From: Billgrantia kenyensis
GTDB lineage: Bacteria; Pseudomonadota; Gammaproteobacteria; Pseudomonadales; Halomonadaceae
NCBI RefSeq assembly: GCF_013697085.1
Contig: NZ_JACEFT010000018.1
Coordinates: forward strand, 1 to 64,000
DNA: 64,000 nucleotides
Direction of reading: 5' to 3'
In this document: positions 8,088 through 22,473 of the stretch, in pieces
How positions within the stretch are numbered: the stretch's first letter is position 1
How the letters are laid out: every line of letters begins with the position of its first letter
Translations under genes and position numbers: made by a program
Notes under the pieces: generated by a model
Databases searched by the model: none
Seen by the model: the letters and a program-made list of their open reading frames with translations, nothing else
What the model was told of the DNA's origin: nothing

Positions 8088-8896
8088 AGCAGCGGCTCGA
8101 GAGCGGGCATGGCCTGCCGCGCCGGATATGCCACGCCGACGGTCTGGCGAATGTCGAGTCCGCCGAGAGGCCGGCACTGCACGTCCGCATGACTGAGGAT
8201 CTCCGGCCAGGCCGGCACCAGCGAAGCACCGACGCCGGCCGCTACCAGCCCCAGGGTGTATTCGATGGTGCGCAGACGCGCACGGACCTGGCAGCGCACG
8301 CCGGCATCGCTCAACGCCGATGCCAGCTGCTCCATGGCGGCGCAGGGCTGGCGCCAGATGAACGGCAGACCGTCGAGGTCGCTCAGGGGCACCGTCGGCT
8401 TTAGCCCCAACGGGTGGCCGCCGGGCAGCGCCAGCAGGTAGCTGTCGTGCCAGATGGGCTGAAACGCCTCGCCGGGTGCCAAATCCTGCTCGCCGATGAT
8501 GCGGGCGTCGCAGCGTTCCTCGGGATTGACCAAGGTCAGCGCCAGGTTATCGCCCTGACCGATGTACTCCTTGAGCAGTGCCGTCATGCGGTTGGCCCCG
8601 AGCGAACGCATCAGGCCCAGGCGCACCGGCGTTGCGGGCGCTGGCGTGCGGAACAGCCGGCCGATGGCGTTGAGGTCTTCACTGACCTGACGCGCCAGAG
8701 GGTAGAGCCGGTGACCCTCTTCGGTCGGCGTGATGCCGCGCCGATGACGCTCGAACAGCGGTGTCCCCAGGCGCTCCTCCAACTGTGCCAGCGCCGTCGA
8801 GATCGAGGGCTGGGCCACGTGGCAACGCCGGGCGGCGGCGCTGATCGAGCCGCCCTCATAGGCGGCGATGAAGTAGCGCAGGCTGCGAATATCCAT
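8045..8896 (-). CDS. LysR-family transcriptional regulator
   Basis: This 283-residue protein opens with the LysR winged helix-turn-helix: MDIRSLRYFIAAYEGGSISAAARRCHVAQPSISTALAQLEERLGTPLFERHRRG (residues 1-54). A periplasmic-binding-protein-like effector domain occupies the rest. It is divergent from the E1/acyltransferase unit with about 97 bases between starts, the standard layout for a LysR regulator and its target, so it probably responds to a substrate or product of those enzymes. That assignment is positional only. Confidence 0.92.
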   Translation of the reverse strand: MDIRSLRYFIAAYEGGSISAAARRCHVAQPSISTALAQLEERLGTPLFERHRRGITPTEEGHRLYPLARQVSEDLNAIGRLFRTPAPATPVRLGLMRSLGANRMTALLKEYIGQGDNLALTLVNPEERCDARIIGEQDLAPGEAFQPIWHDSYLLALPGGHPLGLKPTVPLSDLDGLPFIWRQPCAAMEQLASALSDAGVRCQVRARLRTIEYTLGLVAAGVGASLVPAWPEILSHADVQCRPLGGLDIRQTVGVAYPARQAMPALEPLLQLGRQAWESAGTA

Positions 8897-8993
8897 AGGA
8901 GCAGTCTATATCTGGGGCAGGATATCGATATTATCGCTTTGCCTGCCTGGCACGCTAGGCTAGAGACACACCCAGTCCTTGCCTGGAGCCAGC

Positions 8994-11218
<2,225 letters not shown>

Positions 11219-11222
<4 letters not shown>

Positions 11223-12307
11223 GCCAACGGCAGGCTAACGAGCCCCGGAGCGGCAGCCGCGAACGGCTGCTGATCGTGTGCCCCGGTCGCGGCACCTACA
11301 ACGCCGCCGAGTGGGGCACTCTAAACCGGCTGGCGGGCGGCAGCGAGTGGCTGGCACGCTTCGACGCCATGCGCCGCGAGGCCGGCATGCCGACGCTCAC
11401 GGAACTGGACGGGGAGACACCCTTCCGCCAGAGCCTGCACGGGCGCGGCGAACACGCCGCCCCGCTGATCTATGCCTGCGCCTGGGCCGATCTGCTGGCC
11501 ATCGACCGCGAGCGCTACGAGGTGGTGGCGGTGACCGGCAACTCCATGGGTTGGTACATCGCCCTGGCGGCGGCAGGCGCCCTGGGACCCGATGAAGCGC
11601 TGCGCCTGATCGGTAGCATGGGGCTGCGCATGCAGAAAACCCTGGCCGGAGGGCAGGTCATCTACCCCTGGGTCGACGAGGAGTGGCGGCCGGACTGGAC
11701 GCTCCGCCGGGAGCTGCTGGGGCTGATCGCGCGCATCCACGGCCGGGACGGGGCGGAGCTCCATCTCTCCATCGACCTGGGCGGCATGCTGGTCTTCGGC
11801 AGCAACGAGGTGGGGCTGGCGAGGCTGAGCGAGGCGCTGCCGCCCCGCGAGCGGTTTCCGCTGCGGCTGCACCAGCACGCCGCCTTCCATACGCCGCTGC
11901 AGGAGGGAGTGAAGCGCGAGGCGCGCCGCGAGCTGGCCAGCCTGCCGCTGCGCTCACCCGAGGTGCCGATGATCGACGGCCGCGGCCATGTCTGGACACC
12001 CTGGAGCACCGACCCGCAGGCACTATGGGATTACACCCTGGGTGAGCAGCTGGTCGCGCCCTACGATTTCACGGCGGCGATCCGGGTCGGTGTGCGCGAA
12101 TTCGCGCCTGACCGCATCGTGATTCCCGGCCCGGGAGCGACCTTGGGCGGGGCCACGGCCCAGGCGCTGATTCAGCTCGGCTGGCAGGGGTGGAGCGACA
12201 AGAGCGCTTTCCAGCGCGGCCAGGCCGAGGAGCCAAAGCTGCTGTGCATGGGCCTGGCGGAACAGCGCGAGTGGCTGCTGGCTCGGCGGGAGTCACTCGC
12301 CGTTTAG
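11219..12307 (+). CDS. FabD-fold acyltransferase coupled to the E1 gene
   Basis: This 362-residue protein has the malonyl-CoA:ACP transacylase fold. The nucleophile elbow is GNSMG (107-111, Ser109, where FabD has GHSLG), followed by WYIALAAAGALGPDEAL. The catalytic histidine is His224 in AAFHTPL, and the N-terminal oxyanion segment is CPGRGTYN (21-28). The FabD arginine that binds the malonyl carboxylate (pattern RGxxMQ) is replaced: here the segment is GSMGLRMQ, with Met134 at that place. A non-carboxylated acyl substrate is therefore likely (inference). It overlaps the E1 gene by four bases (ATGA), which suggests joint function in acyl transfer. It is longer than FabD (about 310). Confidence 0.82.
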
Positions 12308-12769
12308 GCGCTGATGCAGATGCAGCATCACTTCCACTTCGTGCTCGGGCCGCATCGGCTCGAGCCCCATTTCACCGAACAGCTCGTTGCGTGCGCGGCT
12401 CCACTCACCGGCTAACAGAGCGGGATAGAGGCTCTCGGCCGGCGCCAGCTCGACGAAGGGATCGATGCCGTAGGTGTCGAACAGTCGCGCCAGGGCGGCT
12501 TCATCTCCGCTGATGCCGGCGGTGAACAGGGTGGCGTTGAAGTGGTCGTTCTCCAGCTCCCGGATCACGTCGAGCGGGCTGGCGCCGAAGCTGTGCAGCT
12601 CCTCCAAGCTGTAGCCGCTGAGCTCGTTGAACTCATCGTCGAGCCAGTCGTCGTCCGGCTGTATCAGCGTGTGCTTGATACGGCCGTCGGGCAGCGCCCA
12701 GGCAATGGCCAGGGGCAGGTCGCTGTCGTTGCCGGTTTCCACGGCAATGAATCCGGGCATGTCGGCCAT
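12293..12769 (-). CDS. Putative DnaQ/RNase H-like exonuclease-fold protein, possibly inactive
   Basis: The product is 158 residues. The first half (FIAVETGNDSDLPLAIAWAL, then PDGRIKHTLIQPDDDW and SGYSLEEL) follows the strand pattern of DEDD 3'-5' exonuclease-like proteins. The second half continues LFTAGISGDEAALARLFDTYG, with an acidic pair after the third strand. The first metal-binding Asp expected in the D-x-E motif is Ala here (AVE), so catalysis may be lost. The ATG at 12767-12769 is two bases past the tatD stop, so the gene is second in the tatD unit. Its 3' end overlaps the acyltransferase gene by 15 bases. The fold call is moderately sure. Confidence 0.6.
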   Translation of the reverse strand: MADMPGFIAVETGNDSDLPLAIAWALPDGRIKHTLIQPDDDWLDDEFNELSGYSLEELHSFGASPLDVIRELENDHFNATLFTAGISGDEAALARLFDTYGIDPFVELAPAESLYPALLAGEWSRARNELFGEMGLEPMRPEHEVEVMLHLHQRLNGE

Positions 12770-12771
12770 CT

Positions 12772-13668
12772 TCAAGACTCCTTCTGCTGGGCATGGCCTG
12801 TTGGTGTCGGTCCCTCGACTGACGATAGCCGAAAGAAGGCACGTGCAGTGTCGCTGGTGGCTTGGGCGAGCTCTCCCTCGCCGTAGCCGCGCCAGTGGGC
12901 GATCTCGCGCACGATCCACGGCAGCAGGGCAGGCTCGTTGCGCCTGCCCTTGAGTTTGGCAGGTAAATCGCGCGGTAGCAGGTAGGGGCAGTCGGTTTCC
13001 ACCATCAATCGCTCGAGGGGGATCTCCTTCACCAACTCGCGCAGGTGATGGCCGCGGCGCTCGTCGCAGATCCAGCCGGTCAGTCCGATGTGCAGATCCA
13101 GGTCCAGGTAGCCGTAAAGGGTGTCGCGGTCGGCGGTGAAGCAGTGAACGACGGCATCGGCGATGTCGTCGCGCCACGCCTTGAGCATTTCCCGCATGCG
13201 CCTGCCAGCGTCGCGCTCATGGATGAACAGCGGTTTGCCGCTTTCCACTGCCAGGCCCAACTGAGCCTCGAAGGCTCGCTCCTGCTCCTCCGGGGTGGAG
13301 AAGTTGCGGTTGAAGTCGAGGCCGCATTCGCCCACGGCGACCACCTCTGGCCGCCGGTGAAGGTCACCCATGGCGGCGGCAAGCCCGCTGTCCCAGCGGC
13401 TGGCGTCGTGGGGATGCACGCCGGCGGTCGCGTGCAGTCCTGGGTAACGCTGAGCCAGCGCCACGGCCTGTTCGGCATGGGCGAGATCGGTGCCGGTGAC
13501 GATCAGCGTCGTGACGTTGGCCGCCCGAGCCCGGCGCAGCACCGCCTCCAGATCGTGGGCGAAGCTGTCGTGGGTCAGGTTGGCGCCGATATCCACCAGC
13601 GGGGCAGGCGAATGAAAGCGCAGTGCCTCGGGCAGGAAGTCGTCGAAAGTGGCGTCGGTATCAGCCAA
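12772..13668 (-). CDS. tatD: TatD family metal-dependent hydrolase (3'-5' DNase)
   Basis: This 298-residue TIM-barrel metallohydrolase closely follows TatD proper: LVDIGANLTHDSFAHDLEAV, then TAGVHPHDASRW, VGECGLDFNRNFSTPEEQ, FIHERDAG and ETDCPYLLP. Conserved His, Glu and Asp residues in these motifs bind two metal ions. TatD is a cytoplasmic 3'-5' exonuclease linked to DNA repair and degradation. I chose a TTG start at 13668 because AAGGAG lies eight bases upstream and no ATG fits; this leaves about 24 residues before the canonical start of the domain. The exonuclease-like gene follows two bases after the stop. Confidence 0.9.
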   Translation of the reverse strand: MADTDATFDDFLPEALRFHSPAPLVDIGANLTHDSFAHDLEAVLRRARAANVTTLIVTGTDLAHAEQAVALAQRYPGLHATAGVHPHDASRWDSGLAAAMGDLHRRPEVVAVGECGLDFNRNFSTPEEQERAFEAQLGLAVESGKPLFIHERDAGRRMREMLKAWRDDIADAVVHCFTADRDTLYGYLDLDLHIGLTGWICDERRGHHLRELVKEIPLERLMVETDCPYLLPRDLPAKLKGRRNEPALLPWIVREIAHWRGYGEGELAQATSDTARAFFRLSSVEGPTPTGHAQQKES

Positions 13669-13768
13669 TGGGAGCGCTCCTTTTTCAGATGCTGGGCATT
13701 GTAACCAAAGCCACGGCGGGCCAGCCATGCGTTACACTAGCGGCCTTGATGAATCGAGAGGTGAACGC

Positions 13769-15694
<1,926 letters not shown>

Positions 15695-15697
15695 GAC

Positions 15698-15715
15698 CCC
15701 CACATCCCTGTGGGG
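15698..15715. terminator. Hairpin between convergent uup and usp
   Basis: CCCCACA (15698-15704) pairs with TGTGGGG (15709-15715) around the loop TCCC, immediately after the uup stop codon. There is no clear T tract, so intrinsic termination is only plausible. Confidence 0.45.
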
Positions 15716-15746
15716 CGTCGAGCGCAGTAGATAAACAGGGTTTCCG

Positions 15747-16199
15747 CTACTCGGCGCTTTCGCCTTTCTTCCCCACCCGTACGGCGAGCACGTCACACTG
15801 GGCGCCGTGCAGTACCCCGGTGGAGGTGGAGCCGAGCAGCAGGGCGAAGCCGTGCCGGCCATGGGAGCCCACCACGATAAGGTCGACGCCGTGTTCCTGG
15901 GCGAAGCGGTGGATCTCGGTATCCGGCATGCCCACCAGCACGTGCTGGTCCTCCTTGGCCACGTGAGGATCGGCGATCTCCGAGAGACGCTGCTTGGCAT
16001 GCTCGTCGAGCTGATCCTGTATGCTGGTGAGATCCATGGGAATATCACCACCGTAGGCAAAGCCCAGCGGCTCGAGGGTATGCATGATCGAGAGCTTGGC
16101 CTGGTTGCGTTCGGCAATCTGCACGGCGCGCTCCAGGACCTTGTGGGAATCCTTGGTCAGGTCGACGGCGACCAGGATATGGCGGTACTCATTGCTCAT
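15747..16199 (-). CDS. Universal stress protein, UspA family
   Basis: The product is a 150-residue single-domain cytoplasmic protein. It opens with the Usp strand YRHILVAVDLTKDSHKVLERA and closes with the nucleotide-loop region VVGSHGRHGFALLLGSTSTG, resembling the ATP-binding G-2x-G-9x-G(S/T) motif but one residue shorter. Such proteins accumulate under starvation or stress. In Halomonas a related Usp (TeaD) regulates the ectoine transporter TeaABC, but no tea genes lie here, so this is an independent copy. The start has AGGAG nearby upstream. It converges with uup. Confidence 0.9.
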   Translation of the reverse strand: MSNEYRHILVAVDLTKDSHKVLERAVQIAERNQAKLSIMHTLEPLGFAYGGDIPMDLTSIQDQLDEHAKQRLSEIADPHVAKEDQHVLVGMPDTEIHRFAQEHGVDLIVVGSHGRHGFALLLGSTSTGVLHGAQCDVLAVRVGKKGESAE

Positions 16200-16299
16200 G
16201 ACGGGGCTCCTGCGTAACGGCGTGTGATCGGTGATGCCTTCACTCTAGGACGGCTGGTGAGCCAAGACAACGACTTGCATCAAGTATCAGGAGAAACCG

Positions 16300-16836
16300 A
16301 TGGTATGGCTAGTCATAATAGCGGCGATACTGCTGATGATCGCGCCGGTGATGTGGCTCAAGCCCAGTGCCCGGCAGCGCCGTATTGCCCCCCTGCGTAA
16401 CGCGGCGGCCAAGGCGGGCATCAAGGTGGTGACGGAAAAGCCACCGCTGCACGGCATCTCGACCCCGATGCCGGGCTATCGCTGGGCATATCCGGCGGAC
16501 GCCCCCGGGCCGCGCTTCCTGCTGGTCAGGGCGAGCGAGGCCAGCGCTGTGCTAAAGCCTTGTGCGGCGGACTGGCGCTGGCGCATCGAGCCGCTGCGCT
16601 CATTGCCTGAAGCCGCCTGGTTGCCGCTTGAAGCGCTGCTGACACGGTTGCCACAGGATGCGCTGGTCGTGGAATCGAATGAGTACGCCATCACTCTGTG
16701 GTGGTGGGAATCACAGACGGCGGAGCGTTTCCTGACCTATGTCGACGACTTCCGCCAGCTGCGCAATGCACTGGCCGGTCATGCCGACCAGGCGGGAGGC
16801 AAGCGTGCATTCGGGACAGGAGCCTTGCCCGAGTAG
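16300..16836 (+). CDS. Hypothetical membrane-anchored protein
   Basis: This 178-residue protein has one N-terminal helix (VWLVIIAAILLMIAPVMWL, residues 2-20) followed by a basic stretch and a soluble domain, so it is probably anchored in the inner membrane with the body in the cytoplasm. The conserved-looking parts are GYRWAYPADAPGPRFLLVRA and WWWESQTAERFLTYVDDFRQLR. I do not recognise a family with certainty; the topology recalls YajC-like proteins but the body does not. AGGAGAAACCG precedes the ATG. It converges with slyA, five bases apart. Confidence 0.7.
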   Translation: MVWLVIIAAILLMIAPVMWLKPSARQRRIAPLRNAAAKAGIKVVTEKPPLHGISTPMPGYRWAYPADAPGPRFLLVRASEASAVLKPCAADWRWRIEPLRSLPEAAWLPLEALLTRLPQDALVVESNEYAITLWWWESQTAERFLTYVDDFRQLRNALAGHADQAGGKRAFGTGALPE

Positions 16837-16841
16837 CGCGC

Positions 16842-17285
16842 TCAGCCCTCGCTTTCCCGCGCCTGGATCGCCAGGCCGTTGTTCTCGATATGTTCCAGCA
16901 ACGTATCGAGCTGATGGAGCTCTTCCTCGCTGAGTCCCGCCAGCATTTCCCGCCGGGCCTGGGTCACTACCTCGTCGATCTGCTCGAGCAGCGGGTCCGC
17001 CGCTGCCGTGAGAAATACACGCTTGGTGCGGCGGTCCTGTTCACAGGGACAGCGCTCTATAAGGCCCTGCTCCGAGAGCTGGTCCAGCGTACGCACGAGG
17101 GAGGGCGCTTCTACACCGATTGCCCTTGCCAGGTCGCACTGTGGCTGACCATCGCCAAGGTGCCAGAGGTGATACAGCGTGATCCAGCGCGTCTGGGTCA
17201 GGCCAAGCGGTGCCAGGCGTCGATCGATGATGGCTCGCCACAAGCGGGGCAGACGGGACAGCCGGAAGCCGATGTTCTGGTGCAT
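16842..17285 (-). CDS. slyA: MarR-family transcriptional regulator SlyA
   Basis: This 147-residue winged-helix regulator aligns with enterobacterial SlyA (144) along its length: RLSRLPRLWRAIIDRRLAPLGLTQTRWITLYHL, then IGVEAPSLVRTLDQLSEQGLIER (recognition helix) and the wing CEQDRRTKRVFLT. SlyA is a dimeric DNA-binding protein that responds to small aromatic carboxylates and oxidants and often counteracts H-NS-like silencing. The ATG at 17285 is preceded by GGAG; another ATG four codons upstream is possible. An imperfect palindrome 93 bases upstream could be an operator. Confidence 0.9.
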   Translation of the reverse strand: MHQNIGFRLSRLPRLWRAIIDRRLAPLGLTQTRWITLYHLWHLGDGQPQCDLARAIGVEAPSLVRTLDQLSEQGLIERCPCEQDRRTKRVFLTAAADPLLEQIDEVVTQARREMLAGLSEEELHQLDTLLEHIENNGLAIQARESEG

Positions 17286-17646
17286 GGGACTCCGCATTAT
17301 CGTTGACTTTGCCGAATTGTCCGGACCCCTTGCGTGTAATGCAACTTGTCGCGCACGTAAATCGGCTCGTGAGCGTTTGATTAACGCGCTAATCATAGGT
17401 TCCCTTTCTGGCATCTGGGGGAGAGGGATACTTGTCATGGCTGCGGTGCGTTCGGCTCTGTGCAACGGAGGCACTATGCTGACATCCAGTTCGTGGCGGG
17501 TTTCAGCTTAAGCGGCAGGCTCGAGGGGCACAAAGCGTTCACCAGGGCTTGACGCGCCGGCTGGAGTAAACCAAGCTCTGTGGAATCAAACGGCCGTATG
17601 AAACTTGGCACTCCTCCAACGCCAACCTCTGTGTGGAGATTCGTGG
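17286..17646. other. Intergenic region between divergent slyA and fadB
   Basis: About 360 bases carry the slyA leader (minus strand), the palindrome at 17378-17395 and the fadB leader (plus strand). TTGACG at 17549-17554 looks like a -35 element but has no good -10 at the usual distance. I found no convincing FadR or PsrA operator and no RNA gene. Confidence 0.5.
17378..17395. promoter_or_regulatory. Imperfect palindrome, possible MarR/SlyA operator
   Basis: TGATTAACGCGCTAATCA reads as arms TGATTA and TAATCA around a CGCG-containing centre. It lies upstream of slyA in the slyA-fadB intergenic region. Size and symmetry fit a MarR-family site, but the assignment is positional. Confidence 0.3.
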
Positions 17647-19836
17647 ATGATCTATCAAGGCAACGCCATCACGGTGGCCCGCGGTAACAAGAACGGGGGC
17701 GACAATGTCGCCATGCTCACCTTCGACCTGAAGGATGAATCCATCAACAAGCTGTCCAGCGCCGTGGTCGCCGAACTCGACGAGGCCGTGCAGGCGATTC
17801 GCGCCGAAAGCGGCCTCAAGGGGCTGGTGATCGGCAGCGCCAAGGAAGCCTTCATCGTCGGTGCCGACATCACTGAATTCCAGGCCATGTTCGGCAAGGG
17901 CGCCGACTTCCTGGAATCGATGCTCTTGAAAGTGCACGACATTTTCAATGCCATCGAGGACCTGCCGTTCCCCACGGTCACGGCGATCAACGGTTTGGCC
18001 CTTGGCGGTGGCTGTGAGGTCACCTTGACCACTGACTTCCGGGTCATGGGGGACAAGGCCAAGATCGGCCTGCCCGAAACCAAGCTCGGCATCCTGCCCG
18101 GCTGGGGTGGCTGCGTGCGCCTGCCGCGCATGATCGGCTCGGATAACGCTGTCGAGTGGATTGCCGGCGGCACCGAGAATCGTGCCGACGCCGCGCTCAA
18201 GGTCGGGGCGGTGGATGCCGTGGTGCCGAACGATCAGCTCGAGGCGGCGGCGCTGGACATCCTGGCGCGTGCCAATGCCGGTGAGCTCGACTACCAGGCG
18301 CGCCGCGCCGAGAAGACCGGCCCGCTCAAGCTCAACGCCATCGAACAGATGATGGCCTTCGAAACCGCCAAGGGTTTCGTCGCCGGCAAGGCCGGGCCGC
18401 ACTATCCGGCACCGGTCGAAGCGATCAAGGTGATCCAGAAGGGCGCCGGTGAGGAGCGCACCCGGGCACAGGCCATCGAGGCCAAGGCCTTCGTCAAGCT
18501 GGCCATGACCGATGTGGCCTTCAACCTGGTTGGCCTGTTCATGAATGACCAGGTGGTCAAGAAGAAGGCCGGCAAGTTCGAGAAGCAGGCCAAGGCGGTC
18601 AGGCAGACCGCCGTGCTGGGCGCCGGCATCATGGGCGGTGGTATCGCCTACCAGAGCGCCTCCAAGGGCACGCCGATCCTGATGAAGGACATCAAGGAGG
18701 AGGCCGTCGAACTGGGGCTCAAGGAGTCGCGCAAGCTGTTTGCCAAGCAGGTGGAGCGGAAAAAGCTCACCACCGAGCAGATGGCCGAGAAGCTGACCCT
18801 GATCCGTCCGACGCTCTCCTACGGCGACTTCGGCCACGTCGATCTCGTCGTCGAGGCGGTGGTGGAGAACCCCAAGGTCAAGGATGCGGTGCTGACCGAA
18901 GTGGAAGGCCGGGTGAGCGAGGGCACTATCCTCACCTCCAACACCTCGACCATCTCGATCACTCGCCTGGCGCAGAACCTCAAGCGCCCCGAGAACTTCT
19001 GCGGCATGCACTTCTTCAATCCGGTGCACCGCATGCCGCTGGTCGAGGTGATCCGCGGCGAGAAGACCGGCGACGCCGCCGTGGCCGCCACCGTGGCCTA
19101 CGCCCGGGCCATGGGCAAGACGCCGATCGTGGTCAACGACTGCCCCGGCTTCCTGGTCAACCGTGTGCTCTTCCCCTACTTCGGCGGCTTCAGCCTGCTG
19201 GTGGAGCAGGGCGCCGACTTCCAGCGGGTCGACAAGGTGATGGAGAAGTTCGGCTGGCCCATGGGCCCCGCCTACCTGCTCGACGTGGTGGGCATGGATA
19301 CCGCCGTGCATGCCGGTGAGGTCATGGCAGAAGGCTTTCCCGAGCGCATGGGCCAGATGGGCGGTGACGGCACCAAGAGCGCCATCCAGGTCATGTACGA
19401 GAACGAGCGCCTGGGCCAGAAGAACGACAAGGGTTTCTACGCCTACGAGGAAGACCGCAAGGGCAAGCCGAAGAAGGTCAGCGACGACAAGGCCTACGAG
19501 CTGGTCAAGCAGGTGGCGGTCGGCGAGAAGGAATTCTCCGATGAGGACATCATCGCGCGCATGATGGTGCCGCTGTGCCTGGAGACGGTGCGCTGTCTCG
19601 AGGACAACATCGTCGAGACGCCGGCCGAGGCCGACATGGCGCTGATCTACGGCATCGGTTTCCCGCCGTTCCGCGGCGGCGCGCTGCGCTACATCGATGC
19701 CATGGGCGTGGCCGAGTTCGTCAAGCTGGCCGATGGCCTGGCCGAGGAGCTGGGGCCGCTCTACGCCCCCACCGACAAGCTGCGCCAGATGGCCGAATCC
19801 GGCGAGCGTTTCTATCCCAGCCAGGCCCAGGGCTAA
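17647..19836 (+). CDS. fadB: Fatty acid oxidation complex subunit alpha FadB
   Basis: At 729 residues it has the same length as E. coli FadB. The N-terminal crotonase domain (about 1-190) carries enoyl-CoA hydratase and isomerase activities, with [20 protein letters not shown] and [15 protein letters not shown] supplying the oxyanion hole and catalytic glutamates. A linker helix follows. The C-terminal 3-hydroxyacyl-CoA dehydrogenase part has the NAD loop [13 protein letters not shown], the catalytic histidine in [19 protein letters not shown] and [15 protein letters not shown]. It forms the beta-oxidation multienzyme with FadA, encoded 27 bases downstream. GGAG eight bases before the ATG supports the start at 17647. 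Confidence 0.97.
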   Translation: MIYQGNAITVARGNKNGGDNVAMLTFDLKDESINKLSSAVVAELDEAVQAIRAESGLKGLVIGSAKEAFIVGADITEFQAMFGKGADFLESMLLKVHDIFNAIEDLPFPTVTAINGLALGGGCEVTLTTDFRVMGDKAKIGLPETKLGILPGWGGCVRLPRMIGSDNAVEWIAGGTENRADAALKVGAVDAVVPNDQLEAAALDILARANAGELDYQARRAEKTGPLKLNAIEQMMAFETAKGFVAGKAGPHYPAPVEAIKVIQKGAGEERTRAQAIEAKAFVKLAMTDVAFNLVGLFMNDQVVKKKAGKFEKQAKAVRQTAVLGAGIMGGGIAYQSASKGTPILMKDIKEEAVELGLKESRKLFAKQVERKKLTTEQMAEKLTLIRPTLSYGDFGHVDLVVEAVVENPKVKDAVLTEVEGRVSEGTILTSNTSTISITRLAQNLKRPENFCGMHFFNPVHRMPLVEVIRGEKTGDAAVAATVAYARAMGKTPIVVNDCPGFLVNRVLFPYFGGFSLLVEQGADFQRVDKVMEKFGWPMGPAYLLDVVGMDTAVHAGEVMAEGFPERMGQMGGDGTKSAIQVMYENERLGQKNDKGFYAYEEDRKGKPKKVSDDKAYELVKQVAVGEKEFSDEDIIARMMVPLCLETVRCLEDNIVETPAEADMALIYGIGFPPFRGGALRYIDAMGVAEFVKLADGLAEELGPLYAPTDKLRQMAESGERFYPSQAQG

Positions 19837-19857
19837 TCCACCACGAGCAGGAGGTAA

Positions 19858-21042
<1,185 letters not shown>

Positions 21043-21066
21043 GCTGGTTCACTGATTTTGCCGTCA

Positions 21067-21110
21067 GCCCCGCTGCGGCCTCGCTCCACCAGGGCGGGGC
21101 CGCTTTCCTT
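21067..21110 (+). terminator. Possible terminator of fadBA
   Basis: GCCCCGC (21067-21073) can pair with GCGGGGC (21104-21110) across a 30-base loop, followed by CGCTTTCCTT. The long loop and short T run make this tentative. Confidence 0.4.
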
Positions 21111-21188
21111 GATGCGTTGACGCCATGAGGGAGGATCAATAAGATGCATGTGTTTTGCATCTTTTAAGTTTACTGCGAGGGGACTCTC

Positions 21189-21365
21189 ATGGGGCTCAAG
21201 GACCTGTTCAAGAAAGCCAAGGTAGAAGACAAGCAAGCCGTTCAGACGTTTGAGCCTGAGACGCCAGCTGCAGACGCCAATGCAGGCGAAGCCATCAGCG
21301 CCGACGCGGAGAAGCAGGCCAAGCATGGTGAGCCAGGGGTTTGCTGCGGGTCGTGCAGCAGCTGA
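21189..21365 (+). CDS. Small protein with C-terminal CCGSCSS motif (58 aa)
   Basis: The product is 58 residues: an amphipathic basic start (MGLKDLFKKAKVEDKQ), an acidic Ala/Glu-rich middle, and a tail GVCCGSCSS containing three closely spaced cysteines. The ATG at 21189 has GAGGGG upstream at normal spacing, and the frame ends at TGA 21363-21365. The tail could bind a metal or take part in thiol chemistry; this is inference from composition. An 8-bp hairpin (AAGATGCA 21141-21148 with TGCATCTT 21156-21163) lies just upstream. No family name is offered. Confidence 0.7.
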   Translation: MGLKDLFKKAKVEDKQAVQTFEPETPAADANAGEAISADAEKQAKHGEPGVCCGSCSS

Positions 21366-21456
21366 CACCGGTTGCCATCAAGCGGTCAGCCACGGGCGTG
21401 CCTACGGGCATGCCCGTTTTTTGCTCGCGGAAGGCCTCCGATATCTGGTTGGTGGG

Positions 21457-21918
21457 CTAGAGCACGCCGGCCTCGAGTCCTGCCGCCAGGTAGAGACCTA
21501 GCTCCTCTACCTGGTCTTCGAAGTCTTCCTGCCAGTCTCCGCGCAATAGCAGCGGCGCCTGCACCCAGCGCCAGCGCAGGCCCGTGACGATGCTCTCAAC
21601 GGCTCGGCGTGTGCCGGTGCCGTCGTGCCCGGCACGCACGTAGAGCGCACAGGGCAGCCCCTGTTTCTCTCCCAGTACGGGATAATAGCTGCGGTCGAAA
21701 AAATCCTTCAGCGCGCCGCTCATGTACCCCAGATTCTCGGTAGTGCCAAGAAGTATCGCGTCGCAGGCAGTCACGTCCTCGGGGCCCGCCTCCAGCGGTG
21801 CCTTGACACTGATTTCTACCGCCTCGATATCAGGGTGGCGTGCGCCGCGCTCGGCGGCGTCGCGCAGGCGTTGGGTATTGGGCGAGGGCGCGTGGGCCAC
21901 GATCAGAAGTCGTTTCAT
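21457..21918 (-). CDS. Flavodoxin-fold NAD(P)H oxidoreductase-like protein
   Basis: This 153-residue protein has the flavodoxin-like alpha/beta fold. Residues 1-18 (MKRLLIVAHAPSPNTQRL) form the first strand and phosphate-binding loop. DAILLGTTENLGYMSGALKDFFDRSYY gives the second flavin loop with the typical fixed pattern SGxLKxFxDR, and ALYVRAGHDGTG the third. It probably binds FMN and reduces an unknown substrate. It is transcribed alone toward the small Cys-tailed gene and diverges from the PEBP-like gene. Confidence 0.82.
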   Translation of the reverse strand: MKRLLIVAHAPSPNTQRLRDAAERGARHPDIEAVEISVKAPLEAGPEDVTACDAILLGTTENLGYMSGALKDFFDRSYYPVLGEKQGLPCALYVRAGHDGTGTRRAVESIVTGLRWRWVQAPLLLRGDWQEDFEDQVEELGLYLAAGLEAGVL

Positions 21919-21996
21919 GTTTGACAGTCTAACGGCTTTTTCCGACGCTGTTCCGGCACCCTTCCGCTTTATCCGCAGACAGGAGGAACCACGCTA

Positions 21997-22473
21997 ATGG
22001 CCTTCGCACTTTCGGACATGCAGTTGGAAAGCGCTGCCTTCGAGGCGCATGGCGCCATCCCTGCCCGCCACACCGGTGAAGGAGAGGATCTCTCGCCGCC
22101 GTTGAGCTGGCGTGATGCCCCCGAGGGCACCAAGGGGTATGCGGTAATCTGCCATGACCCTGATGCCCCCCTTGTCCAGCACGGAAGCTACGGCTTCGTT
22201 CACTGGCTGCTCTACAACCTGCCGGGCTCGACCACTTCTCTGGCCGAAGGCGCCAGTGAGGGTACAAGCGGGAAGAACGACTTCGGCAAGGTCGGTTACG
22301 CTGGCCCCATGCCGCCGGAGGGGCATGGCCAGCATCACTATTACTTCTGGGTGCTGGCGCTGGACAAGCCCACCGACCTGCCCGAAGGGCTCGGAATCGG
22401 GGAGGTTCTCAAGCAGCTCGAGCCGCATCTGTTGGGTATGAATCGACTGATCGGTACCTATCGTCGCAGTTGA
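21997..22473 (+). CDS. YbhB/YbcL family Raf kinase inhibitor-like (PEBP) protein
   Basis: This 158-residue protein has the bacterial phosphatidylethanolamine-binding-protein fold. Conserved family segments are GEGEDLSPPLSWRDAPEGTKGYAVICHDPDAP (ligand-pocket Asp-Pro-Asp-Ala-Pro), FVHWLLYNLP, GYAGPMPPEGHGQHHYYFWVLALD and the C-terminal helix. No signal peptide is seen, so it is cytoplasmic like E. coli YbhB. The cellular role is unknown. The start has a consensus AGGAGG. A 10-bp hairpin follows the stop. Confidence 0.93.
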   Translation: MAFALSDMQLESAAFEAHGAIPARHTGEGEDLSPPLSWRDAPEGTKGYAVICHDPDAPLVQHGSYGFVHWLLYNLPGSTTSLAEGASEGTSGKNDFGKVGYAGPMPPEGHGQHHYYFWVLALDKPTDLPEGLGIGEVLKQLEPHLLGMNRLIGTYRRS

